DNA of 64,000 nt from Imbricaverruca yamaguchii (GCA_034440575.1 JAOTOL010001648.1:991501-1055500), one strand, 5' to 3'. Numbered from the stretch's first letter, positions 48,013 to 59,715 are shown. Notes: generated from the letters alone by a model not told the origin. Program-made: numbers and translations.

Positions 48013-49553
48013 TGGGAGAACCCTTACGAAGTAGGAAAAATAGGCTAGGTTCACCCAAGCGCTCTCGCTTTTATGCACATCGATCATGAAGAACTGCCGC
48101 GTCTTGCTGCGGCACTAAAACGTGTCTTTATCTTCTGCTTCTTGAGGAAAAAAACATATCGTTACTAGGCGCCTTCCCGAATGTGCATGGCTGTCGCCAC
48201 GGTGGCGATGGCTGTCCCAATGGCTACGGCCGCTACAGCGACGAAGGCCACCTCATCGTCGATGGTGATTTCAGCCGCCACAGCCGTCTCGGCTGTGACG
48301 ACCGCCCAAGCGGCCGCAGCCGTCCCAGAGGCCTGACTACAGCTGCCACGACAGCTACGATTGCTACAGCGATGGCGAAAAAGACAGCTCAGCGATAGCT
48401 GTGATAAATGCGGTGGCGGTTGCTTAACTTCGGACCGATGTGATGCGGGTTAAGAAGAAAACACTAATTCGCAGAGTGTTGTGTGTTGGACATTGATGAT
48501 CAGGCCTGTTGCTATTTCTTCCCCTGTCGCCAAATCTTGTACCTATATTTCCCCACTGATAGTCACGCTCTGATTGTGGAAGTATGAAGGAATTGAAAAG
48601 GAGCAGCAAAGTGGAGGTCACCCTATCATGAACACTCTCACTATTAATCTTCTCTGAACGTAGGCGACAACAAAAAGAAACAATCTGCAATGGTGTCCAT
48701 GTAGATGAGTAATCGTAGTTTCACGCAAGCTAATGGTATCCATGGCTTCAATCGATATGTGTTAAATGCCCCTTTATTTTCCGTAGCATTTTCCGTATTT
48801 CCCCAGCTGTCGTCGGCAGCTAAGCGGACTGTTACTAAGCAGGTTACAGCCATCACTGCTGAAAATCTAATAGTTCCAAAATTTAGTTGAAATAGCTCAC
48901 ACTATTTCATGGAAAAATACCACTTCGAGTGGGGTCATATTTAATGTAGTTTTGATCGTTATTACATTATGCCGTAAATTCACGGAATTCTAGGAGATTA
49001 TGCAGAACACTTGGTAACTTTTCATCTTAGAGATCCTGAGGATGCTTATAATGATATATGTAGGCGGAATATTTGCTCCCCAATCATCATAATTGAATAG
49101 TACTTGAACCATGTGTGCAATGTTTTGCAATCGTTTTTAGGATACCTGGTTCCACCAGAGCCGTTCATGAGACTACCTTGGCCTACTGTCGACTCTTACT
49201 AGTACGGTGGTTGTACTTCATTGAACGTCGGAGTCCCCGACGCTTATGATGATGATTGCTGCTTAACTGGCTCCAGGTCGGGCCTCGGTCCATCCGACGC
49301 CCGGCTGGTGGCAGGGTTCCGCCCCTCCTCGAAAGGCAGCCTATAATGTGCTTCCAGATGTGGAAAGGTGCGTTTGGTTCAGTCGAAGTGCTGAGAGACC
49401 TACGCCTGATGTTACACGTTATTCGATTAAATACCGAGCATGCAGGTAAGGGCTAGACAGGCAAGCAAAGCATGCAGGGTAGACAAGGGATCGTTTTTTT
49501 CCCTGCCGCAGCTGGATTGTGCAAATAATTTTACTTCAAAACAGTGGGCGCAT
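48013..49553. other. No gene called; Ala-rich low-complexity stretch 48187-48398
   Basis: At 48187 a plus-strand ATG opens about 50 codons composed almost entirely of Ala, Thr, Val and Met (MAVATVAMAVPMATAATATK and on). After a TGA the same composition resumes in another frame to 48398. This is either a decayed GCN-type trinucleotide-like repeat or a broken low-complexity exon. The remaining 1.1 kb is unique-looking. Confidence 0.4.
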
Positions 49554-49574
49554 GCGTGAGTGAGTGGTGGGTGC

Positions 49575-49617
<43 letters not shown>

Positions 49618-49646
49618 GCACTCACCACTCACTCACTCACTCACGC
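49554..49646. repeat. (GA)n microsatellite inside an inverted repeat
   Basis: GCGTGAGTGAGTGGTGGGTG at 49554 is followed by about 19 GA dinucleotides (49578-49615). Then comes ACGCACTCACCACTCACTCA and on to GC at 49646, the complement of the left arm with eight extra bases. The GA tract would sit in the loop of a long hairpin. Confidence 0.9.
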
Positions 49647-50164
49647 GAGGGAGGGAGAGAGCCCCATTGCGTGACATCGCGAGTTACGGCACCACTCGCG
49701 AGTTATGGCCTTCTAAAACACCCCAGTTGAGAAGTAACACAGCCAATTTTTCCCATGCAACATCCATGCGGGCAACTGTTCAGACTCTCGAGAAGTTAGA
49801 AGTCGTGGCACGTCCCCTCCCCTCCTATCACCACGCTCATGAAGCGGGGGACGGTTCTCTTCATCAAAGCATGGCTGGCTCTGCCTGGGAGTTGGGAGCT
49901 CAACTGTGACAGATGTTCACACTGCCGTGCCGGCGATCAGGCCCGACTGATGACCGGTCACTTGGACCGCGGCACCACCTGGCGGCCGGTCCGGTCTGAC
50001 TGGCATCGACACCGTGTCTGCCGGGGCCGTGGGGGCCCAGGGGGGGGGGCAGTCTGTAGTCGGCTGCGGTCGCCGTGTCGACCGCTGACGACCAAAGTCG
50101 CCAAAGCTGGCCGTGACCGCTGACGGCCAGCTTTGGACAGCGGCGGCGCAGGCAGCTGGTACTC
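49647..50164. other. No recognisable gene; GC-rich after 49910
   Basis: Unique DNA becoming GC-rich (49910-50160), with an 11-G run near 50041 just upstream of the 87-bp array. Confidence 0.5.
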
Positions 50165-50850
50165 AGCTATGGTGACGGTGACCGTGTCGGACGGCTCGCA
50201 GGTCAGCTGGGCACCGGACGGAGGTGCGAGGTCGGCCAGCTGACGACACTGAGCCGTGTTACGACACTGAGCCCGTGTTGGACGGCTCGCAGGTCAGCTG
50301 GACACCGGACGTGCGAGGTCGGCCAGCTGACCACACTGAGCCGTGTGATGAACTGAGCCGGTGACGGTGACCGTGTTGGACGGCTCGCAGGTCAGCTGGG
50401 CACCGGACGTGCGAGGTCGGCCAGCTGACGACACTGAGCCTTGTGATGAACTGAGCCGTGAGACGGCGGCGAGGTCGGCCAGCTGACGACACTGAGCCGT
50501 GTTTATAGCCGGTGTTGGACGGCTCGCAGGTCAGCTGGGCACCGGACGTGCGAGGTCGGCCAGCTGACGACACTGGGCCGTGTTACGACACTGAGCTTGT
50601 GACGACACTGGCCTTGGCAGGTCAGCTGGGCACCGGACGTGCGAGGTCGGCCAGCTGACGACACTGGGCCGTGTTACGACACTGAGCCCGTGTTGGACGG
50701 CTCGCAGGTCAGCTGGGCACCGGACGTGCGAGGTCGGCCAGCTGACGACACTGAGCCGTGTTACGACACTGAGCCCGTGTCGGACGGCTCGCAGGTCAGC
50801 TGGGCACCGGACGTGCGAGGTCGGCCAGCTGACGACACTGAGCCGTGTGG
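50165..50850. repeat. ~87-bp minisatellite, ~8 copies
   Basis: The clean unit (50668-50755 and 50755-50842) has GTGTTACGACACTGAGCCC, GTGTTGGACGGCTCGCAGGT, CAGCTGGGCACCGGACGTGC, GAGGTCGGCCAGCTGACGAC, ACTGAGCC. Left units lack or rearrange the first 19 bp (TGATGAACTGAGCC variants) and 50455-50620 holds deleted forms. It ends at 50850. Confidence 0.93.
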
Positions 50851-51277
50851 GAAGCCGTCGGCGTGACAGGCTTCTGTTCTGCTCGTCCGACGCTGAACCG
50901 GGGTAGTTTAGTCGACGGTACGGCTATTTTGTTTAAAGCGAGATGGCTGCGTGCCGACATGCAAACTACCGCGATGTCGGCACTGAACGGGACGGAATTA
51001 AGTGCTGGATTGCCACTAATGTCTCACAGATGTTGCTTAATAGCCCGGGCCGTGTGAGCATTTTTGCGAATTTCCTTTGGAGCCAGTCGAATTATTGTTG
51101 ACTGTGTTCTTGCGATCACGGGAAGTTGTTTTATCTAGCCTGACCAAAATTTTACGTAGTCCCCAGCCGAATTTGCCCCATCCGATCGGCCAACACGCCC
51201 GGCGGCCGCTCGGCAATGGGCGTCCCGACAATGCGCCGCCAGCCAGCTGCCAGCCAGCTGCCTCGACCCACTTCTAG
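50851..51277. other. No recognisable gene or element
   Basis: Unique-looking DNA with a CCAGCTGCCAGCCAGCTGCC duplication at 51241-51263. Nothing else. Confidence 0.5.
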
Positions 51278-51377
51278 AGATAGCAATCTGAAGAAATTTT
51301 CGGGCTGAAGCCCAGCCCGAACCGGATCTCTGAAGTCCCAGACTCGGTACGAGCCCGATGTAAGTCCCAGACCCGGT
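51278..51377 (+). repeat. Dispersed repeat, inverted pair, arm 1
   Basis: AGATAGCAATCTGAAGAAAT through CGAACCGGATCT to CCCAGACCCGG. The complement of 51848-51946 aligns over about 100 bp at roughly 75-80 percent, including AGATAGCAATCTG, CGAACCGGA, GTCCCAGA and CGGTACGAG. It is probably the end of an unidentified interspersed element present twice in opposite orientation 470 bp apart. Confidence 0.75.
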
Positions 51378-51847
51378 CTAAGCTCAGCTATTGCGTGGAA
51401 TGCTATGGAGGAGCAGACGGCCAGGCCTGACACTGTCGGGTCCACTGGACGGTGCAGTGAGACTCCGGAACTAGACGGCAAAGTGAGACTGGCCTGGTCA
51501 TGTCAGTTTGGTCATGTCATGGTGCTTAATCATAGTCACATCAGCACGTAGTGATTGTAGCAAACCACCATTACTACTCACTTTCAGGCATTCAACAAAA
51601 AATATAATCCCGCTTGTTCAGCTGTGGTTTTCTTCGGCATGAATACAAAATTCCTGAATTAGTTTTCATATAATGATGGAGTTGGAGTGCTAAGACACTA
51701 TGGCATGTACAAATGAGGTAGTGGATAGAGGTGGCAAAGCTCAGGTCCGAGGGCCCGACCCCCGGGCCCGACGTAGACCCGAACGGACCCCTGTTGGCCA
51801 TGGACGTCCACTCCTCCACCACTCGTCCATGCACAGTTGGGATTGGG
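51378..51847. other. Spacer between inverted dispersed repeats
   Basis: Unique-looking, with a GC-rich part at 51740-51800 (GGGCCCGACCCCCGGGCCCG). It could be internal sequence of a larger inverted element or simply spacer. Confidence 0.4.
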
Positions 51848-51946
51848 GCAGGCCCGGGCATTACGTCGGCCTCGTACCGGATCTGGGACGTCACAGGTCC
51901 GGTTCGAGTCGGGCTTGGGCTCGATCATTTCTGCAGATTGCTATCT
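51848..51946 (-). repeat. Dispersed repeat, inverted pair, arm 2
   Basis: Partner of 51278-51377 on the opposite strand. A retroposon tail (51960-52060) has inserted only a few bases beyond its AGATAGC end. Confidence 0.75.
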
Positions 51947-51950
51947 TTAA

Positions 51951-51959
51951 CAGTGTGTC
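51951..51959. repeat. Target site duplication, left copy
   Basis: CAGTGTGTC, identical to 52061-52069, abutting the retroposon's simple tail. Confidence 0.8.
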
Positions 51960-52060
51960 TGTTTGTTTATTGGTTGGTTCACGACACACTTTATGCACAT
52001 TCGCGGCTAATGGCGCCGCCCACACTGTTTCGCCGGTGGGCCTCGGGATTGGGAATCTAG
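51960..52060 (-). mobile_element. 5'-truncated retroposon tail with 9-bp target duplication
   Basis: The minus strand reads from 52060 to 51960 and ends in CCAATAAACAAACA. Its last 67 bp match the 24886 insert (66 of 67, counting the boundary A). It extends about 30 bp further 5' than that copy. Direct repeats CAGTGTGTC flank it at 51951-51959 and 52061-52069. Different truncation points and different target sites show two independent insertions of one family. Confidence 0.87.
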
Positions 52061-52069
52061 CAGTGTGTC
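52061..52069. repeat. Target site duplication, right copy
   Basis: CAGTGTGTC, at the truncated 5' end of the retroposon. It is the partner of 51951-51959. Confidence 0.8.
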
Positions 52070-52704
52070 AAGGCAGCTGACAGCTGCCTGGCAACGCATC
52101 GTCGCGACGCCCGTTGCCGGCCGGCGGCTGGTCGGCGGGGACAAATTTTGTGCCCATGTGAAATTTTGGTCAGATTAGATTGTAAAAAGTAGCTTCGCGT
52201 GATCGCAAGAACATAATCAACACGAATTAAATTTGATCCAAAGCGAACTCGCAAAAAAGCATGTGTATGCGGCCCTGATTCCTGTTTAGAACACCAGTTA
52301 GCCAGATAACTCCATTCACTCTTGAAAGACTTGCAGTCTATTTAGTGGGTGGATAGGATGCATGCGAAGAGCATGACAGGTATTGGAAGTTAAATTAGGA
52401 TTGCAAGATGCCCCTGAAAATTTGGCGTTATGGTGTTCTGTCGTGAATCTTTGGCGAGTAAATAGTACAGTGCGCTTGCGAATACCATATTTTGAACTGT
52501 GACTGTGACTCTTCAAATCACAGCGCGTGGCGTCTGACACAGAACCTGTGATTAATGAGTGGATGAAATTGCAAGTTGCCGAAGTCGCAATGCAATTATA
52601 TCATGTGTAGGTCAGAGCCGTCGATGGATTGCCCACCAGGGCACGGTTCGATTCAGTGCTGACGCGTGCAGAATTATACCTGGTGCGGACAGAGTACGGT
52701 ATGG
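52070..52704. other. No gene; possible SINE head fragment 52605-52665
   Basis: Unique-looking. At 52605-52665 GTAGGTCAGAGCCGTCGATG and CGGTTCGATTCAGTGC are spaced like A and B boxes, and the latter resembles the SINE phrase GTTCGATTCACTGC. No body homology follows because the 21-bp array begins, so this is only suggestive. Confidence 0.35.
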
Positions 52705-53720
52705 TGCGGCATTATAGGCTCTGGTGCGGCATTATAGGCTCTGGGGCGAACAGAATAGGCTCCGGTGCAGACAGAGTAGGCTATGACGATGATAGAGTAG
52801 GTCCAGGTGTGGACAGTATAGGCTCTGGTCCAGACGGAGTAGGCTCTGGTCCAGACAGAGTAGGCTCTAGTGCGGACAGAGTAGGCTCTGTTGCAGACAG
52901 AGTAGGCTATGACGATGATAGAGTAGGTCCAGGAAAAGCTTGACAGAGCAGGCTCGGTGAGACAGAGTAGGCTCTATAAAGTGGTTGGGTGTGGACGAGT
53001 AAGCTCTGGTCGACAGATAGGCTTGAATTTGAGGACAGAGTAGGCTCTAGTGCGGACAGAGTAGGCTCTGTTGCAGACAAAGCAGGCTCTGGTGCGGACA
53101 GAGTAAGCTCTGGTCGACAGATTAGGCTCTGGTGTGGACAGAGCAGGCTCTGGTGAGGACAGAGTAGGCTCTAGTGCGGACAGAGTAGGCTCTGTTGCAG
53201 ACAAAGCAGGCTCTGGTGCGGACAGAGTATGCTCTGGTGCAGACAGAGTAGGCTATGACGATGATAGAGTAGGTCCAGGTGTGGACAGAATAGGCTCTGG
53301 TGCAGACAGAGTAGGCTATGACGATGATAGAGTAGGCCAAGGTGTGGACAGTGTAGGCTCTGGTCCAGACAGAGTAGGCTCTAGTGCGGACAGAGTAGGC
53401 TCTGTTGCAGACAAAGCAGGCTCTGGTGCGGACAGAGTAAGCTCTGGCCCAGACAGAGTAGGCTCTGGTGTGGACAGAGCAGGCTCTGGTGAGGACAGAG
53501 TAGGCTCTGATATTGGGAGAAGTAGGACCTGGTACGGACAGAGTAGACTCTGGTGTGGACAGAGTAGGTCGTGGTATGGACAGAATAAGCTCTGATATGG
53601 ACATAATAGACTATGATATGGACAATGAGGCTCCGATGTGGCCAGAGCAGGCCCTGATATGGACAAAGTAGGTTATAGTTCGGATATAGCACGCTCTGCT
53701 TGTGACGGCGTAGGATCTGA
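52705..53720. repeat. 21-bp minisatellite with higher-order structure, ~47 copies
   Basis: Unit GACAGAGTAGGCTCTGGTGCG, 21 bp. Variants TATGACGATGATAGAGTAGG and CTCTGTTGCAGACAAAGCAGG recur in the same order several times (for example 53035-53100, 53155-53220 and 53375-53440), showing multi-unit duplication. Units near 52935-53035 are truncated. It reads as a repeating heptapeptide on both strands, an effect of the unit being seven codons long. Copies decay beyond about 53600. Confidence 0.95.
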
Positions 53721-54510
53721 TAGAGACAGGTATGCTCTGGTGCGAACAGGCCCGGCGGATTATTCATGACTATTTTTTAAGTGTGATAAAGTACCGCTCT
53801 TCTCAGACTCAGAAACAATCCGGATGGAAATACTGAGGTTGCTTTTGCTCTGACCGAGCTAGCAGTGTGTGAATTGCAGAATTGTGTCTAATTCTATGAT
53901 CCTGCATAGCCGAATCTTAATACGTATCGTTGGTGCATATTAAAGCATTAACACATCCCACTAATATTTCCCATACCACCAGCCGCCGTCCTGCATTTAT
54001 AATTGTGCTGGGTATGGCAAGTGGATAGTTGCTACAAAATATTTTTGATAGGAACTTCCCGGTGCTCGGTTTTCTTACGCACGCTAAATAACGGGATATC
54101 TCCACTCGATCTAGGAATTCCATTTAAGGGACGGATTTCAAACAGAGATTCTAGCGTGTGTCCGGTGTTCCACCGCAGCGGCGGTGTTGCCAGTGTGCGG
54201 TGGTGACTCTGGGTACGCAAGCTGGCAAACCACAACTTAGCATGCCATACCATAGCACACATTGCACACAAAGCAGTCGGTCTCGAATGTTTCCAGAACT
54301 GGACCACTTTCAGCTAAGCGTCAAACCATAGAGCAAAGGGTTTGGACACCAATGTTGATGAAGTGTATAATGTTTATAGTGCAACTAAAATGATTGACAT
54401 ATAAATAATTAACACGGAGTGAGTCTGATGGTCGCCTTTTTCTCGCTGACATTTCCACAAGAAACGCAGCGGCACCTTAAGCTTCTATAAGGACCATAAG
54501 CATTTCTGCA
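53721..54510. other. No recognisable gene or element
   Basis: Unique-looking AT-balanced DNA. Nothing identifiable. Confidence 0.5.
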
Positions 54511-54700
54511 GGAGCTAATGCCTCCTAGGTGGGTCACTGCTTTTCGAGAGGAGCCAAGGCCCCCAGATGGGTCACTCCAGTTCGGGAGGGGCCAAAGCCC
54601 CCTAGGTGCGTCACTGCATTTCGGGACGATCTAGGGTCCCCTAGGCTCGTCACACCATTTCGGGGAGGAACCAAGATCCCCAAGGTGTACTACTGCATTG
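54511..54700. repeat. 39-bp minisatellite, 5 diverged copies
   Basis: Units begin GGAGCTAATGCCTCCTAGGT, GGAGCCAAGGCCCCCAGATG, GGGCCAAAGCCCCCTAGGTG, GATCTAGGGTCCCCTAGGCT and GGAACCAAGATCCCCAAGGT. Each is followed by G.GTCACTGCATTTCGGGA-like text. The unit length is exactly 39 bp throughout despite about 25 percent divergence, the mark of an old array evolving by substitution only. Confidence 0.9.
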
Positions 54701-54934
54701 AATGATATCCTCTGCGATGTGGAAATTACGCGTAAGTATTTACTGTAAGCAGTCGTGGTGTAAGTGCACCCTTCGTGGTTGGTGCCCTGCACATGCCACG
54801 CACCGTACATACTCGCCACGTCTTGCACTCACCTTCGTTCTTGCATCATTCTGTCACTATCGATGAGCTAAGATGAGGCGCCGTACGTGCACCAGCACTG
54901 GATGATTCACTACCATGAAGACTCTGCCACATCT

Positions 54935-55135
54935 TCGCACTACTCTGGTGACATCCTTCCCCATGTGGAATCAACACCCGCTACAGCTTTGTGCTATTCC
55001 GGTGACATCCTTCCCAATGTCTTCAACATCCTCAACGTCCTCAACAATCTGCTACACTTTTGTAGCACCCTGGTGACATCCTTCCTCATGTGAGATCAAC
55101 TCTCGGGTACACTTTTGTACTACTCTGGTAACATG
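54935..55135. repeat. Degenerate ~60-70-bp repeat, ~4 copies
   Basis: Recurring CTACTCTGGTGACATCCTTC, C..ATGTG..ATCAAC and CGCTACACTTTTGTACT phrases. There is also an internal CATCCTCAACGTCCTCAACA expansion near 55025. Confidence 0.75.
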
Positions 55136-58074
55136 CCTACCCCGCAGCAGCTCTGTTTACACCATTACGCAGATAATTTTGGTGCACTAACTTTGTATTA
55201 GGTAATAAGTGTGGCGCATAATGTACCTGGGTGTATTAGCGGTCGCTGACTTGACTCGTATCAGACCAGGTCGAATTGAGCTCCGGCGGTGTTAAGTTGG
55301 ATTTAATGCCCTTTGGAACTAGACTAGTTTGAGTTTGATTGAGGCTGATGTTGTGCGTCAGTTCCCGTTGGATTCCGGACTCCATAAAATTCAGCACGTA
55401 AAAATAAATAAAATACATAAATAATAAATATAGGATATCTATATATTGACCCACCATAAACTCCATGGTTCCGTCCTGAATTTCGGTCGCAACAGACTAG
55501 AGCTGGAGCCCGTGTCGTATTATTACCATATATCTTGATTATTTGGACTCATTAGAGTTGCCGCTAACCTCGCGTCTCAGCTTCCCTGCCACGTTATTAC
55601 GTCGGGATGATGTATGTACAACAGGCCACGCTGTAAGTCGTCTCAGTACGCGGCTTGCAAGCGGCGTGGGTCCGTGAGACCGTGAGAGCGCCGGTGCCCA
55701 TCGAACAGCAGATGCCTAACAGTGTTCGTTTAGGCAGACCACAAAATACCCAATGATCCTGGTCAACAACACAAAAGCCCATTCAGGCAGTGCAGAACTT
55801 TCTTCCTTCGATTATTGTTTTGCTTCCGATCTGTGCTCAGTTTCTACGTGGTCCGCCCTTTGACGGTACTCCATTGGGTGATGACCGAATACAAGTTTGT
55901 TTCAAGAGCTTGTATGACATGAACCTCTCCTCCCTATTTCGCTACACCCTTTGCAACCGAGCTCCTTCCAGGCTTTTCAGCCCATTCTGCGTTGCTGGGT
56001 CCGAAAACCTATTGATCATTTGCTTTTTGTCGACAGGAGCCCAGTCGAAGCCTGCTCACTGAACTACCAATGTGTTTATCCGGTGGAAGTAGGCAAGACA
56101 GGAACAGCATAGACCAGTGTCTCTCCCTTCATGGATACAAGAAAAATGGTCACGTGACGACCGCAAACGCGGATCACTGTGCTTGGACACTGGTCCTTGG
56201 CCAATCTGGTAGACTCGCGTAACGCCCTAACTGTGAAGCGCTGCAGTTTTTCATGCCAATAATTGCTGTGATGCGACATAGCCTACGCTCCTAGCGGCCA
56301 ATCATGGTGAAGGTATAGCGGAACATAATCCGACAACCGATTGCAATGACTGTCCACAGGTGTTCAAGGTGTATGTCTGTGCTTTGTACATGGTCTGTTT
56401 ATGCTCCATCGAATGGCTACGCTTAGAGTGCATGCGCAAATACAACATATGGGGCCGACAACGTGATCATACCTACTACATGGTCGAATTGAAACATGTG
56501 CATAAATGAAAAATAAAAATAAATAATGAAGTATATAATATGAATATATTTGGCTGTGTTTCTCGTTAATTCTACAACAATGCACCGGAATTAGGTTGAA
56601 TATTAATATAATAATTATATATAAATTTTATAAATATTAAATAGCAATATTAGATTAAATTCACCCCTAGTTCAACATCCATCGAAATTCATCTAGTATT
56701 TCAGCATCGGTTGCAATATTTAGTTCGACCTACCGTTTCACGTCCATCTCTTCCTTGACCGTGAGCTTTTTGGTCTTTCTCGAAGGATGACTGGCTGAAT
56801 TTGCCTTTGCTGGTGTAGTTGATGTTAGGGGCGATTTATATGCACGTGTACGTGCGTCGTGCTAGGACGTGTATAAAATTGATGCAATTCCGGACTGAGT
56901 CATTGGATGTGCAATGGAAGGATTATAGAGCCATACACATTCAGATGCTTTAACTGATGCATGAAGCATGATGCAGCACAAATGACGCTTCACGCCCGAT
57001 GTACTGCATTCTCACCATGAGTTGTAGAAATCTCTAGTCGGGTAATCGGACACTCGCACTAGCCAGGGCTTTCTGGCGAGCTGACCTCATTGCTTGCCAA
57101 TCCCTTGAGGTATCAGTCGGGCTCAGGATTGAAGATTCTGAAAACACCACAGCATAAAGCAGACGCCTTAAGATACACTTGCGAAGTGGAGCATCATACA
57201 CACACCATAGTGATCACCTGAACAGTAATGTGCTGACAACGAACACCAGGATCTCGGCAAAAAGTAAAAAAGCAAAAAAAAATAGGAGGCTGCGAGCGCT
57301 TCCTGCTTCGAGTGAAGGATCCTTCATTAGCCGTCAGGTCAACGCGCGTATCTCCGTGCTCTTATATGATGGACCTGTGGGGCCGCAGCGAAATATAAGC
57401 CAGGCCGCCCTGACGCAGGCTACTCTTAATGATTTATCGCTCCGTTATGTCAAATGTTAATCATATATGCACGTTCCTGGACAATTATCAATGAACTGCT
57501 TTCTGTCCTGTGATCACATTCTTAAAGCAGAGCCTGTAGCAAAAATGAATAACTTCAATGACCGATAATGTAGAAACGTGATGCCGGATATAACGATCGG
57601 CATTGCTTCACCGAAAGGGTGAAACTGACAGAGCATGGATCTCCAAGCTCTCCTGGAATCTGCCTTACGGTAATGCTCAGTTTTCTAAGGCTAGCTGCGA
57701 CGAAGCTACCAAAAAGGGCAGTTCGAAGCAACCATCATCTTTCAGAGTTTCAACGCAAACGGTTCAGAAATCGCACGCGAAAATAACACATTCGTCGCGG
57801 CTGGTGGCATGCGGCACGCGCCACCTGGTGATGGATCGCATGCAAATGTAGCGCATCGCCCGACAGCCGTGACAATTGCTGATGTGTGAAGAGCTGGGCG
57901 GCGCTGAGGTGTGCCGGCACGCTGACCTTTGATCCCTACCCGCCCACGGCGACGAGGCTCGGTTTCGCCGTGCAGCGACGCCGCGGGCCGACACCGGAAA
58001 CAGACGGCCGGCCTGACCTCGATTGATGCAGTGTAAATACGGCCGGCCGCCGAGGTCGGCTGACGCCACCCTGA
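55136..58074. other. No recognisable gene or element
   Basis: About 2.9 kb, mostly AT-rich (strongly so at 56500-56660), becoming GC-rich after 57900. Frames at 55790-56062 (hydrophobic start) and 57179-57460 match nothing I know. Nothing repetitive was noticed. Confidence 0.45.
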
Positions 58075-58740
58075 CCAGTCGGTCGGCGTCCTGCCCAGAC
58101 GGTCGGCGTCCTACCCAGACAGCTGGCGTCCTTCCCAGCCGGCCGGCGTCCTGCCCAGACGACCAGCGTCCTGCCCAGACAGCTGGCGTCCTGCCCAGAC
58201 GGCCGGCGTCCTGCCCAGACGGCTGGCGTCCTGCCCAGACGGCCGGCGTCCTGCCCAGACGGCTGGCGTCCTGCCCAGACGGCCGGCGTCCTGCCCAGAC
58301 GGCCGGCGTCCTGCCCAGACGGCTGGCGTCCTGCCCAGACGGCCGGCGTCCTGCCCAGACGGCCGGCGTCCTGCCCAGACGGCCAGGGTCCTACCCAGAC
58401 GGCCGGCGTCATGCCCAGACGGCTGGCGTCCTGCCCAGACGGCTTGCGTCCTGCCCAGACGGCTGGCGTCCTGCCCTGTCAGCCTGAGTCCTGACCGGAC
58501 GGCCGGCGTCATGCCTATTCGAGCGGCGTCTTGATCAGACGGCCGGCGTTCTGCCCAGACGGTTTGCGCTCTGTCGGTTGCCCAATGTCCTGCCTAGTTG
58601 GCCTGCCCAGACAGCCGGCGTCCTGCCCAGACGTCCGGCGTCCTGACCAGACAGCCGGCGTTCTGACCAAACAGCTGCCATCCTGACCAGCCGGGCGGCG
58701 TCCTGTCCAGACGGCTTGTGTCCTGCCCAGACGCCGGTGG
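58075..58740. repeat. 20-bp GC-rich minisatellite, ~33 copies
   Basis: Unit CGGCCGGCGTCCTGCCCAGA, with GGCTGGCGTCC as the main variant. It is clean from about 58140 to 58470. Copies right of 58480 diverge (GACCGGACGG, TTGATCAGAC) and part of a unit is lost near 58570-58610. A three-unit (60-bp) register keeps a 154-codon frame open, an artefact. Confidence 0.96.
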
Positions 58741-59454
58741 CACCGACATCCGGCTGGCGCAGATTGTACCAGCCGCTGGCCCGCGCGCCAGGCGGCAGCG
58801 GGGCGCGGTCGGCTGCCTGTTGCCCTAATCCGCCGCCAGATGTCTCACGTTTCAGTCCGCGGCACGCGATGACGTCATCCTCCGTGGAGAGCGACCGCCT
58901 GGCGTGCCAGAGAACGCAACCCGCACTACACGATGGCCGTGCGGGATGGGCTACCACGTGCCTTGGTTTGTATGCACCAAACATCCCCCCATTCGGTTTA
59001 TATTCGGCGATAGTCATCCGTACCAATCGTTCAATGTTTTTCATTTACACAGCCTCAGTCCGCCGCCAAGAGGGCCGCCCTCCTCCCAGGCACTCGGACT
59101 CCAAATGCATCTGGCGCGCGCTTCTTTGTTTCGCTTGACCGGGCGTTGTACGGTCACGCGAGCGCTTCGGCACTGCAACCCCGACCGACGAGCATGGCAA
59201 TCTCCACACAAACCAGAAACGGTAATGAGACTCTAATCTTGATTAGGAATGCGCATACCCAGTAGCGCGGCCAGGACTATTTTCATTGGGCGGGGAACGG
59301 CGCCGGCGGTGTGGTCGCTAGAGGCGACGGTGAAATATCCTCGTATGGCCCCTTCTTTCCATCGTTGTGTCCCCTTGTCCAGGTATCTATGATTCTTCTA
59401 CTTATCATAATTTTCAAGGGAAGGTCCTACATAACGACTGGAGTACCCCATCCC
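58741..59454. other. No recognisable gene or element
   Basis: Unique-looking, GC-rich at its left end next to the array. Nothing identifiable. Confidence 0.5.
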
Positions 59455-59715
59455 CCATCTTAGCAGACTTCACCGGAGTCTCTACAACTGCTGGGGTACC
59501 CCTCTGCGCACTGCAGGGGGCCCCTACAACGGCTGGGATAGTCCTCTGTAATTCACAGGGGTGTCCCTTACAACGGTTGGGGCGCCCCAATGCAGACTAC
59601 AGTGATACTCCTACAACGGATGCGGATCATACAAATCGGGCTGCAGAGCTCCAACGTAGTGGGAAGAGGTTTTGCGCCCCGTGACCCTCACCCCTCCCTG
59701 GCTACGCCACCGCAC
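59455..59715 (-). repeat. Degenerate ~45-50-bp repeat ending in an element-like terminus
   Basis: Four diverged units around CTACAACGGCTGGGATAGTC and CTCTGCA.T.CACAGGGG.CCC (59470-59620). On the minus strand the right end reads GGTGGCGTAGCCAGGGAGGG (59692-59711), wording typical of the ends of some hAT-like non-autonomous elements. The other end and a target duplication were not found. Confidence 0.5.

Noticed and set aside
55381..55432. Third copy of the LINE AAATAAAT tail
   Set aside because: The A/T tract is similar but the preceding bases lack the TGCCCTCCA.GTGCAGT block, so it is simple-sequence resemblance only.
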